Counted from the stretch's first letter, positions 6,316-15,172 are shown. The stretch is DNA of 64,000 bases from Alloalcanivorax dieselolei B5 (GCF_000300005.1 NC_018691.1:620001-684000); one strand, 5' to 3'. The notes: generated by a model not told the origin, from the sequence alone. Program-made: numbers and translations.

Positions 6316-9008
6316 CCTGCACCACTTGCCCCTACTGTGGTGTGGGCTGTGGCGTGATCGCCACGCCCGGAGACGAGAGCGCACCGAACCGGTTACGTAT
6401 CGAAGGCGATCCGGATCACCCGGCGAACCAGGGCCGCCTCTGTGTGAAAGGGGCGGCGCTGGCGGAGACGGTGGGGTTGGAAGGGCGTCTGTTGCGGCCG
6501 TTGATGCGCGATGACGACGGCCAGGCACAAACCGTGTCCTGGGACCGGGCGCTGGATCGGGTGGCCACGGATATGCGCCGCATTATCGACCAGCATGGCC
6601 CGGAGGCGGTGGCGTTCTACGTCTCCGGCCAGTTGCTGACCGAGGACTATTACGTCGTCAACAAGCTGGTGAAGGGCTGGCTCGGCACTGCCAACATTGA
6701 TACCAATTCGCGGCTGTGCATGTCCTCCGCGGTGGCCGGTCATAAAAGAGCTTTCGGCGAAGACCTGGTGGGCGGTAATTATCAGGATCTGGAAGAAGCC
6801 GACCTGGTGGTGCTGGTGGGCTCCAATACCGCCTGGTGTCACCCGATTGTCTATCAGCGATTAATGCAGAGCCGGCGCGAGCGGCCGGAGAAACGTATCG
6901 TGGTGGTGGATCCGCGCCGCACCGCCACCTGCGAACAAGCGGATATGCACCTGCCGGTGAAAGCCGGCTCCGACGTCTGGCTGTTCAACGGGCTGCTCAC
7001 CTATCTGGAAGAGCACGGCGTGGTGGACACCGGGTTTGTCGCCAACCATACCGGCGGTGCCGCCGAAGCGCTGGCCGTTGCCCGTGCCGACGGCGGCCGT
7101 TTGGAGGCCGTGGCCAAGGCCTGTGGTGTGCCGGTGGCGCAACTGCAGGCGTTTTACGCGCTGTTCGCGCGAACCCGCAAAGTGGTGACGGTGTTTTCCC
7201 AGGGCGTGAACCAATCGTCCAGCGGCACCGACAAGGTCAACAGCATCATCAATTGCCACCTGTTCACCGGGCGGCTTGGCGAGCCCGGCATGGGGCCGTT
7301 TTCCATCACCGGCCAGCCCAATGCCATGGGCGGCCGGGAAGTCGGCGGCCTGGCCAATACGCTGGCGGCGCATCTGGAATTGGATGAGCCGGCACACCGG
7401 CAACTGGTGCAGGAATTCTGGGGCAGTCCGAGCATCGCCCGGGAACCGGGTTTAAAGGCCGTGGATTTGTTTGACGCGGTACACGATGGCCGCATCAAGG
7501 CCCTGTGGGTGATGGCCACCAATCCGGTGGTGAGTCTGCCGGACGCCGACCGGGTCCGTGAGGCCCTGCGCCGTTGCGAGCTGGTGGTGGTGTCCGATCT
7601 GTTTGCTGATACCGATACCGCCGCCGAGGCCCGGGTGGTGCTGCCGGCGCTGGGCTGGGGCGAGAAAGACGGTACCGTGACCAACTCGGAACGCTGCCTG
7701 TCCCGGCAAAAAGCCTTTCTGCCGTCGCCGGGAGAGGCGAAGCCGGACTGGTGGGCGGTCAGTGAGGTGGCGCGCCGGCTGGGGTTCGAAGGTTTCGGCT
7801 TTGAGCAGCCCCATCAGATTTTCGATGAGCACGCGCGGTTGTCGGCCTGGCGCAACGATGACGACGGCATGCGGCGTGCTTTCCATATTGGCGGTTTGGC
7901 GGGTCTCGACGCCGAGGGCTATGATCGCCTGCGCCCGTGCCAATGGCCGGTGCCGCAAGCCGGTGAACATACCCCCCGGCTGTTCCAGGACCGCCGCTTT
8001 TTCCATGGGGACGGCAAGGCCCGGCTGGTGCCTACCGCGCCCCGTGCCCCGGTCAACGCGGTGGATGACGAGTTCCCGCTGGTGCTCAACACCGGCCGTA
8101 TTCGCGACCAATGGCACACCATGACGCGCACCGGCCGCGCCCCGCGTCTGGCCAGCCATTTGCCCGAACCGTTCGTGGAAATGCATCCTTACGAAGCCAT
8201 GCTGTGCGGTGTACAGGACGGCGCCCTGGTGCGCGTGGCCAGCCGCTGGGGCGCGATGGTGGCGCGGCTGCGCTGCACCGCCGATCAACCGCGCCGAACC
8301 GTGTTCGTGCCGATTCACTGGAATGATCAGCGTGCGTCGGATGCCCGCGTTGGCGCCTTGGTTAACCCGGTGGTGGACCCGCTCTCCGGAGAACCGGAGT
8401 TCAAGCACACCCCGGTCATGGTGTCGCCGTTCCCGGTGGATTGGCACGGAGTGGTCTATAGCCGTTCCCCGCTGCAGTTTGAAGGCAGCGAGGCGCCGGC
8501 CTATTGGGTCTGTATCCAGGGCGACGGTTTCCTGCGCTATGAACTGGCCGGCCGGGGCCGGCTGGAGGAGCCGCACCAGTGGAGCCGGTCGCTGCTGGGA
8601 TTCGAGCAGCAACCGCAGTGGTTGGAAGTGGGCGAGGACAGTGCCGGTGATTATCGCGCCGCCGCGCTGGCGGAAGGGCGGCTGCTGGCCTGTGCCTATT
8701 TATCACCGCGCGCCGAGCTGCCTTCACGCAGCTGGCTGAACCGCTTGTTCGGCAAGGAAAGGGTATCCGAGGCGGATGTCGTCGGACTCAAACTGGGGCG
8801 CTCGGTGGACCCGGCCGACGACGTCGGCGCCACAGTCTGCTCCTGTTTCTCGGTGGGACGGAATACCATCCTCGACGCCATTCGCGATAACGGGTTAACC
8901 TCGGTAGAGGGCGTTGGGCGCTGTGTCAGTGCGGGTACCAATTGCGGTTCCTGCCAGCCGGAAATCCGCGCCCTGATCGAAGAGGCGAGATTGGCGGAGG
9001 GCGCGTGA
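6312..9008 (+). CDS. nasA: Assimilatory nitrate reductase, catalytic molybdenum subunit
   Basis: An 898-residue molybdopterin oxidoreductase that reduces nitrate to nitrite in the cytoplasm; no signal peptide is present. Domains in order: an N-terminal [4Fe-4S] motif CPYCGVGC with the fourth Cys in GRLCVKG; the bis-MGD catalytic core including NIDTNSRLCMSSAVAGH (the Cys is the likely Mo ligand) and GQPNAMGGREVGGLANTL; the molybdopterin dinucleotide-binding domain (NTGRIRDQWHTMTRTGR); and a C-terminal BFD-like [2Fe-2S] domain (CSCFSVGRN and CVSAGTNCGSCQPE). The extra C-terminal iron-sulfur domain is typical of the NADH-dependent Klebsiella-type enzyme and pairs with the similar domain of the upstream subunit. 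It overlaps both neighbours. Confidence 0.95.
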   Translation: MTCTTCPYCGVGCGVIATPGDESAPNRLRIEGDPDHPANQGRLCVKGAALAETVGLEGRLLRPLMRDDDGQAQTVSWDRALDRVATDMRRIIDQHGPEAVAFYVSGQLLTEDYYVVNKLVKGWLGTANIDTNSRLCMSSAVAGHKRAFGEDLVGGNYQDLEEADLVVLVGSNTAWCHPIVYQRLMQSRRERPEKRIVVVDPRRTATCEQADMHLPVKAGSDVWLFNGLLTYLEEHGVVDTGFVANHTGGAAEALAVARADGGRLEAVAKACGVPVAQLQAFYALFARTRKVVTVFSQGVNQSSSGTDKVNSIINCHLFTGRLGEPGMGPFSITGQPNAMGGREVGGLANTLAAHLELDEPAHRQLVQEFWGSPSIAREPGLKAVDLFDAVHDGRIKALWVMATNPVVSLPDADRVREALRRCELVVVSDLFADTDTAAEARVVLPALGWGEKDGTVTNSERCLSRQKAFLPSPGEAKPDWWAVSEVARRLGFEGFGFEQPHQIFDEHARLSAWRNDDDGMRRAFHIGGLAGLDAEGYDRLRPCQWPVPQAGEHTPRLFQDRRFFHGDGKARLVPTAPRAPVNAVDDEFPLVLNTGRIRDQWHTMTRTGRAPRLASHLPEPFVEMHPYEAMLCGVQDGALVRVASRWGAMVARLRCTADQPRRTVFVPIHWNDQRASDARVGALVNPVVDPLSGEPEFKHTPVMVSPFPVDWHGVVYSRSPLQFEGSEAPAYWVCIQGDGFLRYELAGRGRLEEPHQWSRSLLGFEQQPQWLEVGEDSAGDYRAAALAEGRLLACAYLSPRAELPSRSWLNRLFGKERVSEADVVGLKLGRSVDPADDVGATVCSCFSVGRNTILDAIRDNGLTSVEGVGRCVSAGTNCGSCQPEIRALIEEARLAEGA

Positions 9009-9601
9009 TGGAGGACGTGACGGTTGCGATCCTCGCGGGTGGCCAGGGACGCCGGCTCGGCGGTGTGGACAAGGGCCTGATACCCGTGTTGGGCCGCAGC
9101 CTGGTGGAGCGGGTGCTGCAAGCCCTGCCGGCCGGAACGGCGAGACTCATCGTGGCCAACCGTAATTTGCGTGCCTACCAGGCGCTGGGGGTGCCGGTGG
9201 CCAGTGATCCCTGGCCGGATTTCCGCGGGCCGCTGGCCGGTATCCTGGCCGCGTTGCGCACGGCCTCCACACGATGGGTGCTTATCCTTCCCTGTGATGC
9301 GGTGGCCTTGCCCGACGATCTGTTGCCCCGTTTAATGATCCAGGCCAAGCAGCACGGCTTGCAGGCAGTGTATGCTGAGGCGCATGGTCAGGGGCAGTAT
9401 TTGTGCTGCTTGCTGAATCGCGATCTGGAAAGCGGGCTCGCCGAAGTGCTGGAGCGTGGCGAGCGGGCGCCGCGTCGCTGGTTCGCCACCATCGGTGCGC
9501 GGCCGGTGGACTTTTCCGACGTGCAGCCGGAGCCGCTGTGGAGTTTGAATAACCCCGCGGAAGTGGCCGACGCTTGTGCCCGTCTGAGCCGGGGAGACTG
9601 A
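9008..9601 (+). CDS. mobA: Molybdenum cofactor guanylyltransferase MobA
   Basis: A 197-residue nucleotidyltransferase that attaches GMP to Mo-molybdopterin to make the MGD cofactor needed by nitrate reductase. The signature VAILAGGQGRRLGGVDKGL is at residues 5-23, followed by SDPWPDFRGPLAGILAAL and LPCDAVALP (metal/GTP site). The ATG at 9008 overlaps the nasA stop (TGATG), which supports this start over an upstream in-frame alternative at 8942 lying inside nasA. Its place directly behind nasA suggests cofactor supply is matched to enzyme synthesis. Confidence 0.93.
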   Translation: MEDVTVAILAGGQGRRLGGVDKGLIPVLGRSLVERVLQALPAGTARLIVANRNLRAYQALGVPVASDPWPDFRGPLAGILAALRTASTRWVLILPCDAVALPDDLLPRLMIQAKQHGLQAVYAEAHGQGQYLCCLLNRDLESGLAEVLERGERAPRRWFATIGARPVDFSDVQPEPLWSLNNPAEVADACARLSRGD

Positions 9602-9603
9602 TC

Positions 9604-10608
9604 ATGGGCATAGCCTTTGAGCCGTTGTTAGTAAAAGAGCCATTACAGGACCGTTTTGGACGGATCAAACGCAAGCTGCGCTTGTCGCTGACCGACCGCT
9701 GCAACTTCCGTTGCCGGTATTGCATGCCGGAACACCCGCAATGGCTGCCCGGGCGAGAGCTGATGGACCGGGAGGAGCTGTTGCGGCTGGCGACCCTGTT
9801 CGTGGACAACGGTATTGAAGAGCTGCGTCTGACTGGCGGCGAGCCGCTGCTGCGCAAGGACGTGGTGGCGTGCGTGGCGGCGCTGTCCCGGTTGCGTGAG
9901 CACGGGCTGAAGCGGCTGTCGATGACCACCAATGGCACCCGCTTGCCGGCATTGCTCGACGACCTGATCGAAGCCGGCCTGGACGATCTGAACATTAGCC
10001 TGGACGCGGTGGACGAGGGCCGCTTTCAGGCGCTTACTCGCCGCCCGCTGGCGCCGGTGCTGGCGGGGATCGAAAAAGCCCGCGACAGCGGCCTTCCGGT
10101 CAAGCTGAACGCGGTGTTGATACAGGGGTACAACGACGACCAGATCCTGCCGCTGACCCACTGGGCGAAGGCCCGTGATCTGCCGTTGCGCTTCATCGAA
10201 TACATGCCGCTGGACGAACCGGGCCGTTGGCGTGAGGAGCAGGTGGTGTCCGAGGCACGCATTCTCGACACTCTGGCGGCGCGCTATCGCATCGAGGCGC
10301 GGCCACGCGGCGCCGCGCCGGCCACCGAATACCGGCTCGACGAGAGCTATACGCTGGGCGTGATCTCCACCGTGACACGGCCCTTTTGCGCCGACTGCGA
10401 CCGGCTGCGGCTGACCGCCAACGGGCATCTTTACACCTGTCTGTTCGCCCGCCAGGGGCACGACCTGCTGACGCCGCTGCGCACCGGGGAAAGCGAAGCC
10501 CAGCTGCGGTGTCGCATCGAACAAAGAGTCTGGCACAAGGACGCCGGTTACGCGGCCACGCCTGGCCCGGTGGACCGACCAATCACCATGCACGGGATGG
10601 GAGGCTGA
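9604..10608 (+). CDS. moaA: GTP 3',8-cyclase MoaA
   Basis: A 334-residue radical-SAM enzyme that makes the first intermediate of molybdenum cofactor synthesis from GTP. The N-terminal cluster CNFRCRYC (Cys 33, 37 and 40) binds the SAM [4Fe-4S] centre, LTGGEPLLRKD follows, and a second cluster is formed by the C-terminal cysteines in CADCDRLRL and YTCLFA. The protein ends in the double glycine MHGMGG that this family needs for activity. It starts two bases after the mobA stop and overlaps moaD by one base (TGATG). Confidence 0.96.
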   Translation: MGIAFEPLLVKEPLQDRFGRIKRKLRLSLTDRCNFRCRYCMPEHPQWLPGRELMDREELLRLATLFVDNGIEELRLTGGEPLLRKDVVACVAALSRLREHGLKRLSMTTNGTRLPALLDDLIEAGLDDLNISLDAVDEGRFQALTRRPLAPVLAGIEKARDSGLPVKLNAVLIQGYNDDQILPLTHWAKARDLPLRFIEYMPLDEPGRWREEQVVSEARILDTLAARYRIEARPRGAAPATEYRLDESYTLGVISTVTRPFCADCDRLRLTANGHLYTCLFARQGHDLLTPLRTGESEAQLRCRIEQRVWHKDAGYAATPGPVDRPITMHGMGG

Positions 10609-10856
10609 TGAATCTGTCCTTTGAACTTTACGGTGAACTGATTGCGCTGGCGGGTGGCGAGCGCATCACCCTCGCCACCGCAACGGCGCCGGCCACGGTG
10701 GCCGAGGCGCTGGTGTTGCTGGCGGATCAGTGTCCGGCCCTGCAACCGCGCCTGGACCAGTGTGCCGCGGTGCGCGATACCGACATTCTGTTGCGTTCGG
10801 ATCCACTGCCGGAAACCGGCCATCTGGTGCTGTTGCCGCCGGTGGCGGGAGGTTGA
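10608..10856 (+). CDS. moaD: Molybdopterin synthase sulfur-carrier subunit MoaD
   Basis: An 82-residue ubiquitin-like sulfur carrier ending in VAGG; the terminal glycine is adenylated and thiocarboxylated and then gives sulfur to cyclic pyranopterin. The beta-grasp pattern (LSFELYGELIALAGG, LLPPVAGG) and size fit MoaD. The ATG overlaps the moaA stop, and moaE starts two bases after the moaD stop; the two products form the synthase heterotetramer. Confidence 0.93.
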   Translation: MNLSFELYGELIALAGGERITLATATAPATVAEALVLLADQCPALQPRLDQCAAVRDTDILLRSDPLPETGHLVLLPPVAGG

Positions 10857-10858
10857 CT

Positions 10859-11386
10859 ATGACGGATTCGAGTAACAGGACGCATTTGACCGAACAGCCG
10901 ATTGCCATCGATGAACTGCTGGCGCTGGATCACTATCCCGAATGCGGCGGTCTGGCCCTGTTCGCCGGCACCGTGCGTGACCACCACCAGGGCTTGCCGG
11001 TGGAGAGCCTGCGCTATACCGCCTACGCGCCGTTGGCGGAGAAGCGCATCGCCGAAATTGAACAACAGACCCGTGAGCGCTTCGGCCTGAGCTATTGCCG
11101 CGTGGTGCATCGCCTGGGCGCGCTGCGCATCGGTGACGTGGCGATCGTGTGCGTGGCGCGGGCCGCGCACCGGGCGGAGGCGTTCGAGGCCTGCCGTTAC
11201 CTGGTGGATGAAGTGAAGCATCAGGCACCGATCTGGAAGGAAGAATTTTATACCGACGGCAGCAGCGCCTATGTGCAGGGCTGTTGCATTCGCCCGGACT
11301 CGCAGTCGGGCGATCAGTATGACGTTCATGTCGACTCTCACCCGGACCATCACCGGGTTCCCCATTGTGATGGAGATCATTCTTGA
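10859..11386 (+). CDS. moaE: Molybdopterin synthase catalytic subunit MoaE
   Basis: A 175-residue protein with the MoaE features GLALFAGTVRDHHQG, LRYTAYAPLAEK, VVHRLGALRIGDVAIVCVARAAHR and the active-site segment DEVKHQAPIWKEE holding the catalytic lysine. The C terminus is somewhat longer than usual, extending past the YVQGC segment with a His- and Asp-rich tail. The ATG at 10859 follows moaD by two bases and is chosen over an in-frame upstream start inside moaD. It overlaps the next gene by TTGA. Confidence 0.94.
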   Translation: MTDSSNRTHLTEQPIAIDELLALDHYPECGGLALFAGTVRDHHQGLPVESLRYTAYAPLAEKRIAEIEQQTRERFGLSYCRVVHRLGALRIGDVAIVCVARAAHRAEAFEACRYLVDEVKHQAPIWKEEFYTDGSSAYVQGCCIRPDSQSGDQYDVHVDSHPDHHRVPHCDGDHS

Positions 11387-12312
11387 AAGACGTCAGTAAC
11401 AAACCGGACTCGTTCCGCAGCGCCCGTGCCCAGTGCTGTCTGCGGGCGCCGCAGGACTGTATCGAGCGCCTGCGCCGGGGCGACACCGATAAAGGCGATG
11501 CCCTGAAGACCGCGCGCATCGCCGGCATTCTTGCCGCCAAGCGCACCGACGAACTGCTGCCGCTGTGCCACCCGTTGCCGATCCACCGCGCCGAGCTGGA
11601 GTTCGAACTGGGCGAGGAACAGGTAACGATCCTGGCCGAGGTGCAGACCATCGGCCCCACCGGGGTGGAAATGGAAGCGCTTACCGCCGCGCAGATGGCG
11701 GCGCTCACGTTGTACGATATGCTCAAGCCACACTGCCGTCCGGATCAGTTGGAAATCACCGACGGCCGCCTGCTGGAAAAAACCGGCGGCAAGTCCCAGT
11801 TCCGTCGTTATCTGCGTGCGCCGATGAGCGCGGCGGTGATCGTGCTGTCCGACACCGTGGCCGCCGGCCGCAAACCGGACACCGCCGGGCGCTCGGTGGA
11901 GGAAGGATTGACCGCCGCCGGTTTTGAACCGGTGCATTATCAGGTGTTGCCGGACGAGCCGGATCAACTGCGCGAGGCGGTGCAGGCACAACTGACCGGG
12001 GGCACCGCGCTGATCGTTACCGTCGGCGGCACCGGGGTCGGGCCCCGTGACTGCACCGTGGACACCGTGCAACCCATGTTGACCACCGAACTGCCGGGGG
12101 TAATGGAGGCGGCGCGGGACTTCGGTCAGCGCCGTACTCCCTACGCCATGATGTCACGAGGCATTGCCGGCTTGGCCGGAGATAGCGCGGTAGTGACGTT
12201 CCCGGGCAGCCGGCGCGGCGCCGAGGAGACCCTGGCGGCACTGCTGCCGGGGCTGGTGCACCTGCTGGAAGTGTGCCGGGCCGGCCGCCCACATCCGGGC
12301 GGGTATCAGTAA
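11383..12312 (+). CDS. moaCB: Bifunctional MoaC-MoaB fusion protein
   Basis: A 309-residue fusion. Residues about 1-145 are MoaC (cyclic pyranopterin monophosphate synthase), with DKGDALKTARIAGILAAKRTDELLPLCHPLPI and GVEMEALTAAQMAALTLYDMLK holding the conserved catalytic Lys, His, Glu and Asp positions. Residues about 148-300 are a MoaB/Mog-type domain (VIVLSDTVAAGRKPDTAG, VTVGGTGVGPRDCT), which adenylates molybdopterin or has a related role. The start codon is TTG, overlapping the moaE stop by four bases. It is the last gene of the tightly packed operon; a repeat element follows before moeA. Confidence 0.93.
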   Translation: MKDVSNKPDSFRSARAQCCLRAPQDCIERLRRGDTDKGDALKTARIAGILAAKRTDELLPLCHPLPIHRAELEFELGEEQVTILAEVQTIGPTGVEMEALTAAQMAALTLYDMLKPHCRPDQLEITDGRLLEKTGGKSQFRRYLRAPMSAAVIVLSDTVAAGRKPDTAGRSVEEGLTAAGFEPVHYQVLPDEPDQLREAVQAQLTGGTALIVTVGGTGVGPRDCTVDTVQPMLTTELPGVMEAARDFGQRRTPYAMMSRGIAGLAGDSAVVTFPGSRRGAEETLAALLPGLVHLLEVCRAGRPHPGGYQ

Positions 12313-12318
12313 TTAAGG

Positions 12319-12551
12319 CACGCAAGCACGCTGACACGCGGCACGCTTGCACGCCATGCTTGCTGGCCCGGGGGCGAACGGAAAGGCTTGATTGCTTGGG
12401 AAGTCAGTCGTCACGCAAGCTCCTGAGCCCATCGTCGGCAAAGAACAGCAAGCGTGTTTGCGTACCGGCGTTTATGACTTTCCGAGCAATCCGCCCTTCC
12501 CGTCTCGCATTGGGCCGGCAAGCATGGCGTGCAGGCGCGTTGCGTGTAAGC
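12319..12551. repeat. Inverted-repeat element with octamer arrays, copy 1
   Basis: The left end holds CACGC at 12319, 12327, 12335, 12342 and 12350, an 8-bp period with one 7-bp step. The right end holds the reverse pattern, GCGTGCAG, GCGCGTT, GCGTGTAA (12527-12549). Inside, both halves read CATGCTTGC-[C/T]GGCCC and continue as related sequence in opposite orientation, so the element is an imperfect inverted duplication of about 110 bp per arm. The right half, reversed, aligns over about 125 bp with 47649-47780. It separates moaCB from moeA. Confidence 0.8.
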
Positions 12552-12580
12552 AAATAAACCAGATTGAAGGGGAGTCTCTG

Positions 12581-13816
12581 ATGGGATGCGGTACCACGCC
12601 GGAGCTGCTGCCGGTGGCCGAGGCCCTGGCCACCTACCGGCGCGTGTTGACGCCGTTACCGGCCAGCGACTACCCGGTGGAAGCCGCCTTGGGCCAGGTA
12701 TTGGCGGCACCAGCGCGGGCGGCGGTGGACCTGCCGCTGTTCGATCAGAGCGCGGTGGACGGCTATGCGGCACGCAGCGTCGATCTGGCCATGGCCACGC
12801 AGGACAGTCCGGTGCGATTGACCCTCAGTGGCGACATTCCCGCCGGGCAAAGCACGGAAACAGCGTTGGCGCCGGGTTGCGCCATGCGCATTCTGACCGG
12901 CGCGCCGGTGCCGTCGGGGGCGGATACCATCGTGCGACAGGAGTGGGTGGTCCGCGAGGAGGGCACCATCCGGGTAGACCGCGTGGTGGCACCGGAGACG
13001 GACCTGCGTCGTCAGGGCGAGGAACTGCAAAGCGGTGCCGAGTTGGCGGCCGCCGGCACGCGCCTGGACGCCGGCCGTCTGGCGGCGCTGGCCATGGCCG
13101 GCGTGGCCAGCGTGAACGCGCATCCGAAAGCCCGGGTGACGGTGCTGGTGACCGGCGACGAGGTCAAACCCGTGGGCGAGCCGCTGACGCCCGGGCAAAT
13201 CTATGACGCCAACGGACCGCTGGTGCGCGGCTGGTTAACGCAGCGTGGTCAGCCGCTGGTGCGTTGCCAGGCGGTGGCGGATCGCTTCGAGGACGTTTGC
13301 CAGGCGTTGGAGCAGGCGCTGACGGAATCGGACGTGGTCATCACCACCGGCGGCGTGTCGGTGGGCGACCGGGATTATTTACCGGAAGCGGCGGAACGGC
13401 TGGGTGTGACCCGACACTTCTGGAAGCTGGCGCAAAAGCCGGGCAAGCCGCTGTGGTTCGGGACTCGAGAAGGCACCGCACTGATCGGGTTGCCGGGCAA
13501 TCCGGCGGCGGTGCTGGTGGGACTGACGGTGCATGTGGCGGAAGTGCTGCGGGTTCTGGAAGGCGATCCGGCGGGGCCGCCCTGGGGCTATGGCCGCCTG
13601 CTCGAAGACGCGCGTCCGGACGATCGCCGTGATCAGTGGCTGCGTATGCGGTTGCAAACCGACCCGCTCACCGGTGCCACGGCACTGGCGCCGTTGCCGC
13701 GCCAGGCGTCGCATATGCTGTCCAACCTGATGGCCGCCGATGTGCTGGCCTGGGTGCCGGCCGGTGATGACGCCTGGCGCGCGGGCTCGGTGGTGCGCTG
13801 GCTGCCGTTGCGGTAA
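12581..13816 (+). CDS. moeA: Molybdopterin molybdenumtransferase MoeA
   Basis: A 411-residue protein that inserts molybdate into adenylated molybdopterin. Characteristic segments are VDLPLFDQSAVDGYAARS, RILTGAPVPSGADTIVRQE, TGDEVKPVGEPLTPGQIYDANG, DVVITTGGVSVGDRDYL and GLPGNPAAVLVGL. The length is normal. The ATG at 12581 is preceded by AAGGGGAG (12567-12574); the longer in-frame form would run into the repeat element and is rejected. It is the last Moco gene of the cluster and is cut off from the main operon by 268 bp, so it may have its own promoter. Confidence 0.94.
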   Translation: MGCGTTPELLPVAEALATYRRVLTPLPASDYPVEAALGQVLAAPARAAVDLPLFDQSAVDGYAARSVDLAMATQDSPVRLTLSGDIPAGQSTETALAPGCAMRILTGAPVPSGADTIVRQEWVVREEGTIRVDRVVAPETDLRRQGEELQSGAELAAAGTRLDAGRLAALAMAGVASVNAHPKARVTVLVTGDEVKPVGEPLTPGQIYDANGPLVRGWLTQRGQPLVRCQAVADRFEDVCQALEQALTESDVVITTGGVSVGDRDYLPEAAERLGVTRHFWKLAQKPGKPLWFGTREGTALIGLPGNPAAVLVGLTVHVAEVLRVLEGDPAGPPWGYGRLLEDARPDDRRDQWLRMRLQTDPLTGATALAPLPRQASHMLSNLMAADVLAWVPAGDDAWRAGSVVRWLPLR

Positions 13817-13828
13817 CGCCGACCGGCT

Positions 13829-15121
13829 CTAGCGTTTCCCCGCCAGCGTAATCCCCTTGAGAATCGACAGCGCCTGGGACAGCGGGTAATCGCGGCTGGC
13901 CAGCGGTTCCTCTTCCGGCTCGGCGTCCGGCCCGTTCTCTCCATTCTGGTTCATCAGATGATGGGGCAGGTCCGCTTCCCGTGGCAGGTGCTCCTTGAGC
14001 AGTTTGACGCTGGCCACTTCCACCTTGATGTCCGGGACGATGCCTTCCGCCTGGATCGAGCGCCCTTCGGGGGTGTAATAACGGGCCGTGGTCAGCTTCA
14101 GCGCGCTGTCGCCGCTGATCGGTAGTACTGTTTGCACCGAGCCTTTGCCGAAGGTGCGATTGCCGACGATCACGGCGCGCCCCTGATCCTGCAGGGCGCC
14201 GGCAACGATTTCCGAAGCGGAAGCGGAGCCGCCGTTGACCAGTACCACCAGTGGCAGACCTTGAAGCCGGTCGCCGGCGTGGGCGCGATAGTCGTTGCGG
14301 CTGGCTTCGTCACGGCCCTGGGTGTAGACGATCAAACCGTTGTTGAGAAACAGATCGGCCACTTGCACGGCGCCGTCCAGAACGCCGCCCGGGTTGTTGC
14401 GCAGGTCCAGGACCAGCCCTTTGAGTTGGCCTTCCTCCCGCAATTTCTCCAGCGCCTTGCCGGTTTCCATGCCGGTGTTGTTCTGGAACTGGGAGATACG
14501 GATGTAACCGTAACCCGGCTCCAGGGTGTCCTGTCTTACGCTCTGTACTTTGATGCGGTCCCGCTCCAGCACCACCGTGCGCGGCTGTTCCTCGCCTTCG
14601 CTGAGGACCGACAGGGAGACCTTGGAGCCGCGTTCACCGCGCATTTTCTCCACCGCTTCTTCCAGGCTCAGACCCTTGACGAAGGTGTCGTCAATTTTCA
14701 GGATCAGATCGCCGGCGCGGATGCCGGCGCGGGCGGCGGGGGAATCATCAATGGGGGTCACGACCTTGACGAAGCCGTCTTCCATGGTCACTTCCAGGCC
14801 CAGACCGCCGAACTCACCGGTGGTGGTGGTCTGCAGATCCTCGAACTGATCCGGCGTCAGGTAGGCGGAGTGCGGATCCAGTTCGTAGAGCATGCCGCGA
14901 ATGGCGGCATTGAGCAGTTCCTTCTCGTCCACTTCCTCGATGTAGGCGCCGCGCACCCGCTCCAGCACTTCGGCGAAGGCCCGCAACTGGGTCACCGGGA
15001 CGCCGGCTTCACGGGCCTGCTCGTCCAGGGCCTCGGGAGTAGTGGCGGCGTGCAGAGTGGGAACGAAAACAGTGAGAGCGAGCAAAGTGGAGCGCAGAAC
15101 AGCGTGAGGCAGTTTCAACAT
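13829..15121 (-). CDS. ctpA: Carboxyl-terminal processing protease CtpA (S41 family)
   Basis: A 430-residue periplasmic serine protease. Order: signal peptide (MLKLPHAVLRSTLLALTVFVPTLHA), helical S41 N-terminal domain, PDZ domain (about residues 100-175, GLGLEVTMEDGFVKVVTPIDDSPAARAG), and protease core. The catalytic serine lies in NGGSASASEIVAGAL (299-303) and the lysine of the Ser/Lys dyad in FGKGSVQT (Lys326). In related species it trims peptidoglycan hydrolases and is found next to envC, as here. It is convergent with moeA, with 12 bp between them. envC lies just upstream and is probably cotranscribed. Confidence 0.94.
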   Translation of the reverse strand: MLKLPHAVLRSTLLALTVFVPTLHAATTPEALDEQAREAGVPVTQLRAFAEVLERVRGAYIEEVDEKELLNAAIRGMLYELDPHSAYLTPDQFEDLQTTTTGEFGGLGLEVTMEDGFVKVVTPIDDSPAARAGIRAGDLILKIDDTFVKGLSLEEAVEKMRGERGSKVSLSVLSEGEEQPRTVVLERDRIKVQSVRQDTLEPGYGYIRISQFQNNTGMETGKALEKLREEGQLKGLVLDLRNNPGGVLDGAVQVADLFLNNGLIVYTQGRDEASRNDYRAHAGDRLQGLPLVVLVNGGSASASEIVAGALQDQGRAVIVGNRTFGKGSVQTVLPISGDSALKLTTARYYTPEGRSIQAEGIVPDIKVEVASVKLLKEHLPREADLPHHLMNQNGENGPDAEPEEEPLASRDYPLSQALSILKGITLAGKR

Positions 15122-15172
15122 GAGGCTCTAATCCTGGCGTCAGTTGGCGCGGGTGATCAGTTGTTACGGCGA

